From: DASVCN01 sp040905665
GTDB lineage: Bacteria > Deinococcota > Deinococci > Deinococcales > Trueperaceae
Length of the DNA: 64,000 nt
Assembly: GCA_040905665.1 (NCBI GenBank)
Contig: JBBDRD010000027.1
Location: 186,001-250,000 of the forward strand
Reading direction: 5' to 3'
Part shown: one piece after another, positions 39,672 through 48,731 of the stretch
Numbering within the stretch: the stretch's first letter is position 1
Layout of the letters: each line of letters starts with the position of its first letter
The notes under the pieces: generated by a model
Database searches by the model: none
What the model saw: the letters and a program-made list of their open reading frames with translations, nothing else
What the model was told of the DNA's origin: nothing
Program-made: the position numbers and the translations under genes

Positions 39672-41438
39672 TCAAGTGAGAGCCTCGGAACCGGTCTCCA
39701 TCAGCTTGCCGCAGACCGAGTTCTTGCCCAGCCGCTTGGCCCGGTAGAGTTCGCGATCCGCCGCCTCGAGGATGGGGCCTGCTCCGCACTTCAGGTGCGC
39801 TTCGGTGACTCCAACGCTCGTTGTAACGGAAAGGCCGGCGCGGAGGCCGCCCCAGGTGAAGGACTCAACCATGGAACGGACCTTCTCGGCTGTGGTGATA
39901 GCAGCGGCAAGAACGGTATGTGGCAGTAGGAGCACGAACTCCTCGCCCCCAACTCGAGCGACAACATCGGTCTCGCGAGTGCAACTGTTCAGAATCTGAG
40001 CGAACTGCACGAGGATCTCGTCCCCCACAGCATGGGAATGCCTGTCGTTGATCGCCTTGAAATCATCGATGTCGCACATCACTATGCTGAACCTCTCGCC
40101 GTAACGGTCCAGCCTGGCGATCTCGTCGTTCATTCGCCTCTCCAGGTGACGGCGGTTGAACAGCTTCGTGAGCGGGTCTTCGAGGCTCAACCGTTCTAGT
40201 TCAGCCGTTTGCGCTTCGAGGGCCTGATGCACCTCGTAGAGCTCCTCGTAAGCGGCTCTCAGCTGAGCGTTCATCTCCCGCAACAGTTGACGGTCGTGCT
40301 TCGACTGCTTGACCTCGTTGTGGAGGAGCAGCGCCTGTGCCTGCCTGGAGAACAACTCGTGTTTTACAGAGGTAGAAAGCTCGTGATATCGCTGGTAGCA
40401 CTCGAACGCCTCTTGCCATCTGCCAGCTGCTCGATGCACTTGTGCCAGGCCATGATTAGCGTCACCCTCCAGCGAACGGTCATGGCTCTCTTTGGCGCAC
40501 TCTAGCGCTTGGGTGAGGGGCGGTTCGGCCCTTTCCGGCTCTCCCACCTTCAGGTGCAATTGGGCGAGGCCCATCAGCGTTTCTTCCCGAAAGGCAGACG
40601 ACCGGCCGTCATATAGTGCGAGCGCCTCACGGAAGCACTCGAAAGCCGCCTCCTTCTCGCCGAGGCTGCCCAGCACACTGGCCAACTTCGTGAGAGCAGC
40701 CGGCAGGTAGAGCCGGTCGTTCAGTCCGCGCGCGAGCTCCAGGCTCCGCTCATGTTCTCGCTTCGCGCCTTCGAGGTCACCCAGGGCCTCTAGAGCACGA
40801 CCGACGTTGCCCAGAGCGATCACCCGGTCCCTGCCGCTACCGTTCGCGTCGTTGGCCGATCCGGCGCGTTCGAAGAACTCCAGCGCCCTTTCGGCGTCTC
40901 CTTGCAGCAGGTAGATGTTACCGATGTTGTTGAACGGATTGCCGGCCGGAGGAATGCCTTCCTCCTCCAGGATCCTCAAGCTGGCGAGCAGGAACTCCAA
41001 GCCTTCCTGATACGAACCAAGACGCCCATAGATCATGCCGGCGTCGTTCGCTACCGCCGCGCGCAGCCTCGGGTCGGCCAGGTCCTGGGCAGTCTGCAGG
41101 GCATCGTGGACATGACGCAGCGCCTGTTCGAAATCCTGCTCGAGAAAGCAGGCTCGCGCCAGAGCGCGACGGGTGTCGGTGAGCGTGACCTCGACCCCAG
41201 GGATCTCCAGCAGCAGGGTCTCCGCTTCGACCAGGACCCGGCGTGCCTCGCTCAGCTCGCCGAGCTCCAACCGGCACACGCCGATCGTCCTGAGGGAATT
41301 CGCAAGCCCAGTCGAGTCGCCGAGTCGTCTGGCCTCCGCCTTGGCTTCCTCGGCCATCGACAGCGCCTGAGCGGGTGCCGATTTCGACCTCTCCCACGCC
41401 ATTTCGTTGAGTTTTTCGAGTTCGCCGGGGCCTTCCAT
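39672..41438 (-). CDS. TPR-GGDEF diguanylate cyclase
   Basis: 588-residue cytoplasmic signalling enzyme that makes cyclic di-GMP from two GTP. The N-terminal 370 residues are TPR-like helices (ALRHVHDALQTAQDLADPRL, NIGNIYLLQGDAERALEFFE). A coiled-coil stretch follows (about 375-425), then a GGDEF domain with DPLTKLFNRRHLERR, DIDDFKAINDRHSHAVGDE and the active site GGEEF (497-501). The upstream RETD (about 488-491) is an intact inhibitory I-site, so product feedback is expected. There are no transmembrane segments, so the TPR part senses a cytoplasmic partner. The ATG at 41438 has GGAG. Confidence 0.94.
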   Translation of the reverse strand: MEGPGELEKLNEMAWERSKSAPAQALSMAEEAKAEARRLGDSTGLANSLRTIGVCRLELGELSEARRVLVEAETLLLEIPGVEVTLTDTRRALARACFLEQDFEQALRHVHDALQTAQDLADPRLRAAVANDAGMIYGRLGSYQEGLEFLLASLRILEEEGIPPAGNPFNNIGNIYLLQGDAERALEFFERAGSANDANGSGRDRVIALGNVGRALEALGDLEGAKREHERSLELARGLNDRLYLPAALTKLASVLGSLGEKEAAFECFREALALYDGRSSAFREETLMGLAQLHLKVGEPERAEPPLTQALECAKESHDRSLEGDANHGLAQVHRAAGRWQEAFECYQRYHELSTSVKHELFSRQAQALLLHNEVKQSKHDRQLLREMNAQLRAAYEELYEVHQALEAQTAELERLSLEDPLTKLFNRRHLERRMNDEIARLDRYGERFSIVMCDIDDFKAINDRHSHAVGDEILVQFAQILNSCTRETDVVARVGGEEFVLLLPHTVLAAAITTAEKVRSMVESFTWGGLRAGLSVTTSVGVTEAHLKCGAGPILEAADRELYRAKRLGKNSVCGKLMETGSEALT

Positions 41439-41662
41439 TACCTACTCCATCGTTAGCCGGTCGCTCAGGTCACCTCACCGAGCACCATCAGAATACCGCT
41501 ATGAAGCGCTTGCTCAGGAGACGCATTTCTCAATCGAGCGGCAGAATGAGTCGCTTCGCTACGAGCGTGTGCTGGCGCGAGTAATGAGCGTGGTGCTAAG
41601 GAGCGTTAGCCCCCGCCACCAATAGCAGTCCGCAGCGAGCGTCCGGGTAAAATGAGCGGCCG

Positions 41663-43006
41663 ATGGACATCCCTCTCATAGCCACCGGAAAGCGTGAGGC
41701 CGAACGGGTGCTGCTCGCCAATGGCGGCGAACTGGGACTAGTCGCGGCCGGCAAGGCATATCAACAGGTGTGGGCTCGCGACAGCATGATTTGCGGCCTT
41801 GGTTTGCTCCTATGTGAGGAAAACATCGGCGCAGATATTCATCGCCGCTCATTGGAGACTCTCCGAGAGTACCAGAGCGAACTAGGCAAGATCCCGCACA
41901 ACGTTGGGCTGCCGGGTCTGGACGATCCGGCGCTGGTCGCGCACGGCGGGCGAACGGCGGGCCCGCTTGCGGACAAGCCCGGCGTGCCGGACACGGCGCA
42001 TGGCGGCTGCATCGACGACAACCTCTGGTACATCGTGGGCCACTACTGCCACTTCATGCACGCGAAGGATCTCTCCTTACTAAAGCAGTCCTGGTCGTCG
42101 CTCGAGCGGGCACTCCTGTGGCTCCGCTACCAGGACTCGAACGAGTGCGGCTTGCTCGAGGCCCACGAGGCCAGCAACTGGGCCGACCTCTTCGCCAACC
42201 GCTACAACGTCCTCTACGACAACGTCCTATGGTACGCCGCCTGGAGCTGCATGGCGGGCATGGCCGCGGCTCTCGGCAAAAATGAAGAGTCGTATGGGCG
42301 GCAGGCCGGGGACGTTCGCCGGAAGGTAAACACCCTGCTCTGGGTGGGGCCAAAGGCGCCCGAGGAGTGGGAGCGGATCGCGCGGGAGCGCAAGGAATGG
42401 CTCTACCCACTCCGGCGCATCGAGACCGAGCTCGTCGAGAGGCCCTACTATCTGCCCTATGTGGCGTTCCGCGACTACGCAGACCGCTTCGACACCCTGG
42501 GAAACCTGTTGGCCATCCTCTTTGGCGTGGCCGAGGGCGAAAAGGCAAACAAGATCCTAGACTACTTGCACGGTTGCGGCCTGAACTCGCCTAACCCGGT
42601 GCGTTCGGTCTACCCGCCCGTGCAGCCGGGCGAGCGCGACTGGCGCGAGTACTACCGGGTACGCAACCTAAACATCCCGCACCACTACCACAATGGCGGT
42701 GCCTGGCCGTTCATCGGCGGCTTCTACGTCGCAGCGCTGGTGAAGGCCGGTAGGCTCGCCGAGGCTCGAGGCCAGTTGGAACGCCTGGCGGAGATGAACC
42801 GGCAAGGTCGCTGGGGCGAGTGGGAGTTCAACGAGTGGTTCCACGGCGAATCGGGGAGGCCGATGGGCTACGCTCACCAGTCGTGGTCGGCAGCGATGTT
42901 CCTGTTTGCGGCGAATGCTGTCGAGCGGGGCTGGATATCGATGTTCGAGGGTGGACCGGAGCAATGGGGTCCCACACCTAGAGCAAGTCGCTTGGAGAAC
43001 ACTTAA
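41663..43006 (+). CDS. (alpha/alpha)6-barrel glycoside hydrolase (debranching/GH15-GH63-like)
   Basis: 447 residues, cytoplasmic. The sequence has the features of six-hairpin glycosidases: QQVWARDSMICGLGLLL at the first subsite, IDDNLWYIVGHYCHF, GLLEAHEASNWADLF and NVLYDNVLWYAAW in the barrel, and HHYHNGGAWPFIGGFYVAAL with EWEFNEWFHGESG near the C-terminus. These contain candidate acid/base residues. Similar proteins are annotated as amylo-alpha-1,6-glucosidases, mannosylglycerate hydrolases or GH100-like invertases; the substrate cannot be settled here. TAAAAT lies 9 bp before the ATG, suggesting a nearly leaderless transcript. Confidence 0.82.
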   Translation: MDIPLIATGKREAERVLLANGGELGLVAAGKAYQQVWARDSMICGLGLLLCEENIGADIHRRSLETLREYQSELGKIPHNVGLPGLDDPALVAHGGRTAGPLADKPGVPDTAHGGCIDDNLWYIVGHYCHFMHAKDLSLLKQSWSSLERALLWLRYQDSNECGLLEAHEASNWADLFANRYNVLYDNVLWYAAWSCMAGMAAALGKNEESYGRQAGDVRRKVNTLLWVGPKAPEEWERIARERKEWLYPLRRIETELVERPYYLPYVAFRDYADRFDTLGNLLAILFGVAEGEKANKILDYLHGCGLNSPNPVRSVYPPVQPGERDWREYYRVRNLNIPHHYHNGGAWPFIGGFYVAALVKAGRLAEARGQLERLAEMNRQGRWGEWEFNEWFHGESGRPMGYAHQSWSAAMFLFAANAVERGWISMFEGGPEQWGPTPRASRLENT

Positions 43007-43019
43007 GCTGCTCCTCCAG

Positions 43020-44375
43020 CTAATAGCCGTCGTAGTTGTCGAAGTTGAAATCGTTTCCGACGGGGTCGTAGCTGTCGCAGCCCGCCGCCGCCCAGCAACT
43101 CTGGGCGTTCATAGTGTCCTCCTGAATTTGCGGGTCGGGTGAGGGCATCCCGACGTAGTCACCGCCGCCAAAGCTGCCACCGCCGTTACCGCCACCATTG
43201 CCGCCGACGCCCAATGCTGTGCGGGCCGACTGCTCCCCGTAGGCGATGGTGAGAACCGCCAGCACGAACTCCTGCTTTTCGGCGGCAGACGACACCGACC
43301 AGCCAGCCTGGGTCTCGGTCCAGATCTGCCTGGCGTCGGCCATCACCGCCTGTGTTTCCGGATCGAGTGATGGGTAGTTGGCCGCCAGGGCGTCGATTAT
43401 CTGCTGATCGCTCGTGTCCGCGAGGATGTGGGCTTGCCCCACCTGCTGCAAGGAGAACTTGAGGGCGTCGATATAAGCCAGTGCCGCGTCATGGGTGAAC
43501 TGACCGTATTGCCCCGTGGCCAGGACCTGGCTCGCGCCCGCAGGTTGCGGGGTCGCCGCAACATCCTGGGGCTCGGCGGATGAAGCAGTGGATCCGCGGG
43601 AAGACAGCGGATTTTTAATGGGAGCGAGATCGTAGCTAGCTCCGTCGGACTCCAGGATGAATCCCTCCTCTTCAGGAAGGAACGTGAAAGGAAAAGCGTC
43701 GGCGCCTGTGGTGAAGGTCCCCTGCAATCCGTCGCCGGCGACTTGGGCTTCGACGGGGAAGGTAGATCCCTGGAAGGTGAGAGTGCCGCCGTAGCCCGCA
43801 CCGGCCGCTTGCAGCTCGAGCGTCACGGCTCCATCAAAGTAGATTCCCGCGAAACGCCCCGGATCGGCAGCGCCGGCCAGCGGATTAGCCGAAGCAGTGA
43901 GGTCGGTCAACGGATTCCCGCCTTCGCCGGTCGCGTCGCTCCCGGGCGCGAGGGTGCCGGCCGAGGCCGGTGCGAACTCGAGAACGGTGACGTTGTCCAT
44001 GTCTACGCCGCCATCTGCCAACGGTGTAAACAGATACAGCTCCAGAACCGACTCCACGAGATACGCCTCGAAGATGAGCATTCCTCCTGGCGCTTCGACG
44101 GTGCCGTATGCGACCGTGTGATCTTCCGCCAGCACCTCACCGGCGAGCGAGAAAATACTCCCGTTCCCCTCGATAGTGCCGCTGAGATCGAGGCCGCTTC
44201 TCACTATCGTGAGCTTCACGGGACCAGCATTTCCCATGGCGGTAAAGGCGCCGTCGAAATCCTGAGCCAGTGCGCCGCCGGTGAGGAGGGTGAGGATCAA
44301 AAGGATGATCGCGCCCCTGCGGCGTGGAGCAGGGCTGCTTTGCCCTCTAGATATCCCGAAACCCGTCTTCGACAT
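43020..44375 (-). CDS. Exported protein with two beta repeats and glycine-rich tail
   Basis: 451 residues, unknown function. The signal anchor IILLILTLLTGGALAQ lies at about 23-38. Two similar beta modules follow (about 40-130, VKLTIVRSGLDLSGTIEG; about 165-245, VTLELQAAGAGYGGTLTFQG and DGLQGTFTTGADAFPFTF), of the kind also seen once in 25791-27296. A helical domain (about 275-385) precedes a Gly-rich stretch (GNGGGNGGGSFGGGDY) and a short C-terminus with two cysteines. The ATG at 44375 has GGAGG; a TTG two codons upstream is less likely. Confidence 0.8.
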   Translation of the reverse strand: MSKTGFGISRGQSSPAPRRRGAIILLILTLLTGGALAQDFDGAFTAMGNAGPVKLTIVRSGLDLSGTIEGNGSIFSLAGEVLAEDHTVAYGTVEAPGGMLIFEAYLVESVLELYLFTPLADGGVDMDNVTVLEFAPASAGTLAPGSDATGEGGNPLTDLTASANPLAGAADPGRFAGIYFDGAVTLELQAAGAGYGGTLTFQGSTFPVEAQVAGDGLQGTFTTGADAFPFTFLPEEEGFILESDGASYDLAPIKNPLSSRGSTASSAEPQDVAATPQPAGASQVLATGQYGQFTHDAALAYIDALKFSLQQVGQAHILADTSDQQIIDALAANYPSLDPETQAVMADARQIWTETQAGWSVSSAAEKQEFVLAVLTIAYGEQSARTALGVGGNGGGNGGGSFGGGDYVGMPSPDPQIQEDTMNAQSCWAAAGCDSYDPVGNDFNFDNYDGY

Positions 44376-44430
44376 CCTCAACCTCCATTAAAATCCTAGA
44401 AACCGACACCTAGGGAGCGACGAGCGTTCC

Positions 44431-44613
44431 TCAGCGCAGTCCGCGGCGATACAGCGTTTGTAGGTGAGCGACGACCTCTTCCCAGGAGCGAAAGGTTTGA
44501 ACTTCACCTCGGCGAAGCTGATGGACAGCGATCGAGAGCTGCCCATCCCGCTGATAAACGCGGATGATCAGGCTGCCTGCCAGCCTTGTCGTCGTCACAG
44601 GTAGAGGTTGCAC
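44431..44613 (-). CDS. Small protein downstream of the BTAD regulator (60 aa)
   Basis: 60 residues, GTG start at 44613, only 9 bp after the stop of the large regulator. The product (LAGSLIIRVYQRDGQLSIAV, HQLRRGEVQTFRSWEEVVAH, LQTLYRRGLR) looks like a two-strand plus helix mini-domain. Its composition is protein-like, and its position suggests co-transcription with the regulator. The ribosome site is weak, so translation may depend on read-through coupling. No family was recognised. Confidence 0.55.
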   Translation of the reverse strand: MQPLPVTTTRLAGSLIIRVYQRDGQLSIAVHQLRRGEVQTFRSWEEVVAHLQTLYRRGLR

Positions 44614-44622
44614 CTAAGGCCG

Positions 44623-47604
44623 TTACGTGATCGTTACGCCTCCCGTTTCGGCGAGGCTTGCCTCTAATTCGTCGCGGAGGTAGGGCGGCAGGTGAGAGGG
44701 GTCGAGTCTCTCCAGAATGGGGGCCAGAGATGCCACCTGCTCGGGCGTGCCGTAGCGCAGGACGCCGATGATGGCTCTGGTCTGGTGACCCGCCACTTCG
44801 ACCCTGGGAAGCAGTTCGAGGCACTTCTCGAGAGCCTGTGCCGCCGCCCCCGAGTTTCCAAGGCGCGCGTCGAGGTCGACCAGGCGTCCCCAGGCGATGC
44901 ATAGCAGTGATACGTCGTTGCTGTCGCGCGTCAAGCAGCGGCACTGCTCCGCGGCTCCCTTCAGGTCGCCCATGTCCAGGTAAGCCGCCGCTAGATTGGT
45001 ACGGAGACCGTCGGTGCCATCGAAGCGCCCCAGCGCCAGAGTTTCCAGCGCCGTCGACACCCCCTTGGCGGGCTCGCCGAGATCAATGTAGCAGTACAGC
45101 AGGTTGACGGCGACGTCCACCTGCGCGTAGGGAGATGTGCGCCGAGCGAGCTCGAGCGCCTTGGAGTGAAGGGGTAATCCCTCCCGCTGGCGACCTAGAG
45201 CGTCATAGAGCGAGGCGATGCTGGACAGGGTCCTAACGGCTTCGAGGCCGCCGGCTGCTTGCTGCGCTTCTTCCAGATACGGTAGCCAGAGGTCGAGGGC
45301 GCGGCCGAAATCGCCGGTGATATGAGCCAGAACTGCCTGCTTGGAAACCAGCTGGCGAATTACGCTGGGAACTCCACTTTGGCGGGCGAGCTCGAGGGCT
45401 TCGTCAGACAACTCGAGTGCCGCCGCTACCTGTCCGTTCAGAAGGAGGTCCGACATGACTACGTCGAGCATCAGGGCGCGGATTCCCGGATCGCTCGAAC
45501 GGGCGAGGATATTTTGCGCCAGTACTAGCGCCTCCTCGTTCCTGCTGAGTTCGACGAGAATACGTGCACGCTCGGCCACGGCCCTCATGCCGGCCTCTTC
45601 ACTGGGAGCGTTCTCTTCGGCCCGGTCGAGCAGTAACAGTGCCTCTTCGTGCAGTCCTCTCTCGCGGAAAGAGCGGGCCGCCTCGAGCCACGCTTCCAGC
45701 GCCCGAGTCTTTTCTCCGCCCTCAAGCCAGTGCTCAGCCACTACCGCCGGGTCGAGGTCACCCTCCAGGACCTCCGCTACCCGCGCGTGCAGAAGCGCCC
45801 TTCGGATGGCCGGCAGATCGGCATAAGCCACCTGCCTCACCAAATCGTGCCGAAACTCGCCGTTCGTGAGCAGGCCCGCGGCCTCGGCATCTTCCTGGGC
45901 TCCCAGTGCGGCCCACTCCGACAACCCCGAGATGCGCCCCATTACCCGCGACGGAAGCGAGGTTCTCGCTACCGCGAGCGCCTGTATAATCCGCAACCCT
46001 TCCGCCGAGAGTCGCCGCAATCGCCGGGAGATGACATCGCGAACTGCTGTCGGCACGGTGAGTTCGCCATAATCCCTGGTCACCTCATCGAGCCGGCTGT
46101 GCCAGCCTTCGGCATCGGCTTCGAGGTCACCAGTCTCGAAGAGCGTGGCCAGCGTCTCCAGAACGAAGAACGGATTCCCACCGCTATGGTTGTGCAGCCA
46201 GCGGCTGAAAAGTACCGGCCCCTCGCCCGTGCCCATAAGGTCGGCAAGGAGCAGTTGAACGTCGCTGCTGTCGAGCGGCTCGAGCACCACCATGCGGCCC
46301 CGCGGCAAGCCATTTATCGTGCGTTCGAGCGACGGAGACACCTCGTCGCTCCGGTAGCTGGCGAGGCAGCGAACGCGCTCCTGGCTCACCAGGAACGACA
46401 GCAGTTCGAGTGTGGCCTCGTCGGCCCATTGCAAGTCTTCGAAGACCAGTTGGAATCGCTCGCTCGGCTTCGCCGCCATCTCCAGGAGTCTCGCGAGCGC
46501 CTCGAGCAGCCGGGTGCGCCCCACATTCGGATCCTCCGGAGTCGCAGGCGGAAATGCGGCGAGCTCGGGAATGAGCCGGGCAAGATCCTCGCTGTAACCG
46601 CCCAGCGATTCGCTGATCACACCGGTCTCCATGACGGCGCGCACAACCGCCGGCACGGGTGCGAATGGAACCGATTGTAATCCCTCGAGGCAGCGGACCA
46701 CCGGAACCGCCGGCGCCAGCTCAAGCGCCAGCCTCGACTTGCCGCTGCCCGCCTCACCAGACAGCCAGACTATCTGGTCGGAACTCTCGAGCGCCTCGCG
46801 CCTGAGCTTCTCGCGGCCCACAGTGCGCGGTGGACGTACCAATGTGGTCGGTCCACTACTTCGCCGCTCGACGTGCGGAGCCGCTGCCGGCGCCGCTGAC
46901 CGGCGCACGGACTCCATCAGGGCGACGGTCTCGGGCAATGGTTCGAGAGCGAGTTCTTCTTTGAGTGAGCTGGTAAAGCGGTCAAAGGCTTTTAGCGCCA
47001 TCGGGCGTTCTCCGCCCAATCCCGCACAGCGCAGGTACTGCTGTAATACGTCTTCTGCCAGAGGATCGGCCTCCAGCAGGCGCTGGAGCAAACGGGCCGC
47101 CTCTCCCGCCCGACCGCTCTCCAACCACTGACCGGACTGGCTGACGAGGGCGTTGCGCCAGGCGCTGTAAAGCGCATCGCGCTCGAGCTCGAGCCATGCC
47201 TCGTAGGCGGGACAATCGCCCGTGGGCAGCCCCCCTCCCAGATCGCCGCCGTACTGCTCGATCGCTTGGGTCCAGTCCTGCGCCCCGATCGCACTGCGGA
47301 AGGCCCCCACGTCGGTTTCCACTCGCCAACGCAAGCGTGCCTTCTCGATTTCGAGCCCGTCGAGCCCTAGACCGTCGAGCCACGGTATCTGCCGAACGCG
47401 CTGCAGCAACTGCCGCAGGTTTCGACGGGCGTCTGCTTCGTCGCTGTCGGGCCAAAAGAGGTAGGCGAGGCGTTCGCGGAGCGTCCACTCGCCCTCGAAC
47501 GCGAGGAACGCGAGCAGGCACGACGTCTTATGCGGTGGCAAAGGGTGCCACTCGCCTTCAACGAGGATGCTGACAGGACCCAGCAACCGCAGCCTAAGGG
47601 CCAT
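44623..47604 (-). CDS. SARP-family regulator: BTAD, AAA ATPase and TPR
   Basis: 993-residue transcription activator. The N-terminal OmpR-like winged helix (about 3-95: LRLRLLGPVSILVEGEWHPL, LFWPDSDEADARRNLRQLLQ) is joined to a BTAD domain (about 100-235). An ATPase follows with Walker A SGEAGSGKS (282-290) and Walker B LVFEDLQWAD, then about 400 residues of TPR helices for protein or ligand sensing. The ATG at 47604 replaces a longer frame with Arg-rich junk. Here the BTAD is N-terminal, opposite to the regulator at 17170-19992. It is divergent from the ubiX transcript and may control it. Confidence 0.93.
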   Translation of the reverse strand: MALRLRLLGPVSILVEGEWHPLPPHKTSCLLAFLAFEGEWTLRERLAYLFWPDSDEADARRNLRQLLQRVRQIPWLDGLGLDGLEIEKARLRWRVETDVGAFRSAIGAQDWTQAIEQYGGDLGGGLPTGDCPAYEAWLELERDALYSAWRNALVSQSGQWLESGRAGEAARLLQRLLEADPLAEDVLQQYLRCAGLGGERPMALKAFDRFTSSLKEELALEPLPETVALMESVRRSAAPAAAPHVERRSSGPTTLVRPPRTVGREKLRREALESSDQIVWLSGEAGSGKSRLALELAPAVPVVRCLEGLQSVPFAPVPAVVRAVMETGVISESLGGYSEDLARLIPELAAFPPATPEDPNVGRTRLLEALARLLEMAAKPSERFQLVFEDLQWADEATLELLSFLVSQERVRCLASYRSDEVSPSLERTINGLPRGRMVVLEPLDSSDVQLLLADLMGTGEGPVLFSRWLHNHSGGNPFFVLETLATLFETGDLEADAEGWHSRLDEVTRDYGELTVPTAVRDVISRRLRRLSAEGLRIIQALAVARTSLPSRVMGRISGLSEWAALGAQEDAEAAGLLTNGEFRHDLVRQVAYADLPAIRRALLHARVAEVLEGDLDPAVVAEHWLEGGEKTRALEAWLEAARSFRERGLHEEALLLLDRAEENAPSEEAGMRAVAERARILVELSRNEEALVLAQNILARSSDPGIRALMLDVVMSDLLLNGQVAAALELSDEALELARQSGVPSVIRQLVSKQAVLAHITGDFGRALDLWLPYLEEAQQAAGGLEAVRTLSSIASLYDALGRQREGLPLHSKALELARRTSPYAQVDVAVNLLYCYIDLGEPAKGVSTALETLALGRFDGTDGLRTNLAAAYLDMGDLKGAAEQCRCLTRDSNDVSLLCIAWGRLVDLDARLGNSGAAAQALEKCLELLPRVEVAGHQTRAIIGVLRYGTPEQVASLAPILERLDPSHLPPYLRDELEASLAETGGVTIT

Positions 47605-47694
47605 GGCCCATTGTAGTTGGCCTCCCGCGTCTGGAGAGCGATTATCGCGATGCGCTATCTTGGGGCAGGTTGAAAGTTGGAGGAGCAAGCCGTA

Positions 47695-48090
47695 TTGAGT
47701 CGACTCGATCACTGCTTTTTGTTGTCCGGAACGCGGCTGGTTTCGTCCAAGGGAGCTGACTCTCAGGCGGGATCCGCCTCTCGGAAGAGTGGCTCTACGA
47801 TGAGTGGCTCTACAACGAGTGGCTCTACAACGAGTGGCTCCGCGAAAACCGTAGCGATGGCGTTTTGCAACGCAGTCCACTTCGATAGGGACCGGGCCAA
47901 GGCGCTGGTGGAGGAGGTACTTCGTGGTGCGAAGGGGAGCGATGACTTCAATCTCGCATATCTGGGGCAGTTGGACTATCGCGAAATGGAGCCGGGGGTG
48001 GAGTCGATGCTAGACCCTTTCGAAATGCATGGCCCCGTGTGGCTGGTGTACTTCTGTACGCCGGACTCGATGGGCCCGGGGGCGCCTTGA
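47695..48090 (+). CDS. Small protein of unknown function preceding ubiX
   Basis: 131 residues from TTG 47695, which has GGAGGAG nine bases upstream; ATGs at 47800 and 47857 are alternatives. The N-terminal half is low complexity with a 15 bp repeat coding SGSTT. The C-terminal 75 residues look folded (FCNAVHFDRDRAKALVEEVL, DFNLAYLGQLDYREMEPGVE, PVWLVYFCTPDSMG). The stop overlaps the ubiX start (TTGA), so the two are translationally coupled. No family was recognised; a role linked to flavin prenylation or a UbiD partner is inference. Confidence 0.6.
   Translation: MSRLDHCFLLSGTRLVSSKGADSQAGSASRKSGSTMSGSTTSGSTTSGSAKTVAMAFCNAVHFDRDRAKALVEEVLRGAKGSDDFNLAYLGQLDYREMEPGVESMLDPFEMHGPVWLVYFCTPDSMGPGAP
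47788..47844 (+). repeat. 15 bp in-frame tandem repeat (3.8 copies)
   Basis: AGTGGCTCTACAACG and a variant ending GATG encode SGSTT/SGSTM pentapeptides near the N-terminus of the small protein before ubiX. Confidence 0.9.
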
Positions 48091-48725
48091 CGAAACGAAT
48101 CGTCGTAGGAATAAGTGGAGCCTCCGGCGCAATCTATGGAATTCGGGCGCTGGAAGTACTTCGCGATCTGGGTGTGGAAACTCATCTGGTGCTGAGCGCC
48201 GGAGCCCGGGCTACGATCGCCTACGAAACCCGGTACCGAGTCGACGAGGTGAAGGAGCTGGCTTCGGTCGTCCACGGTGAGCAGAACATGGGAGCAAGCA
48301 TCTCCAGCGGCTCATTTCATACCGACGGTATGCTCGTCGCGCCCTGCAGCATGAAAACGCTCTCTGGCATCGCCAACAGCTACGCCGATAACCTGCTGAT
48401 TCGAGCGGCCGACGTCGTCCTCAAGGAGCGCCGGACATTGGTGCTGATGGTTCGCGAGACGCCGCTGCACGCCGGACACCTTAGGCTCATGAGCGAGGCG
48501 AGCGCCAATGGCGCGGTGATTTTGCCACCCATGCCGGCCTTCTACCACCAGCCCCAAACGGTCGACGACATCATCAACCAGGGTGTGGGCAAGGCCCTGG
48601 ATCAGTTCGGCATCGATGCGGGGCTCTTCCGACGCTGGGCGGGGGGCAACAAGGCGGGGGGCAACAAGGCGGCGCGCGAGGTCGAATCGGAGCGCGACGG
48701 GGAAGGGGAGGGGGAGGGGGAGTAG
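48087..48725 (+). CDS. ubiX: Flavin prenyltransferase UbiX
   Basis: Makes prenylated FMN, the cofactor of UbiD-type decarboxylases, from FMN and dimethylallyl phosphate. 212 residues from TTG 48087. The family signature is complete: KRIVVGISGASGAIYGIRAL, SISSGSFHTDGMLVAPCSMK, LSGIANSYADNLLIRAADVV and VRETPLHAGHLRLM. The C-terminal 25 residues are an unusual low-complexity tail with two AGGNK repeats and a run of alternating Glu-Gly. No ubiD gene is in the window. Confidence 0.95.
   Translation: MTKRIVVGISGASGAIYGIRALEVLRDLGVETHLVLSAGARATIAYETRYRVDEVKELASVVHGEQNMGASISSGSFHTDGMLVAPCSMKTLSGIANSYADNLLIRAADVVLKERRTLVLMVRETPLHAGHLRLMSEASANGAVILPPMPAFYHQPQTVDDIINQGVGKALDQFGIDAGLFRRWAGGNKAGGNKAAREVESERDGEGEGEGE
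48641..48670 (+). repeat. 15 bp in-frame tandem repeat (2 copies) in the ubiX tail
   Basis: GGGGGGCAACAAGGC occurs twice exactly, giving GGNKAGGNKA in the C-terminal extension of UbiX, outside the conserved enzyme core. Confidence 0.9.
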
Positions 48726-48731
48726 GCCCCT

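Noticed and set aside
45649..46680. 343-codon plus-strand frame inside the BTAD-AAA regulator
   Set aside because: The opposite strand encodes a continuous, clearly recognisable regulator across this stretch. The antisense frame is a codon-bias effect.
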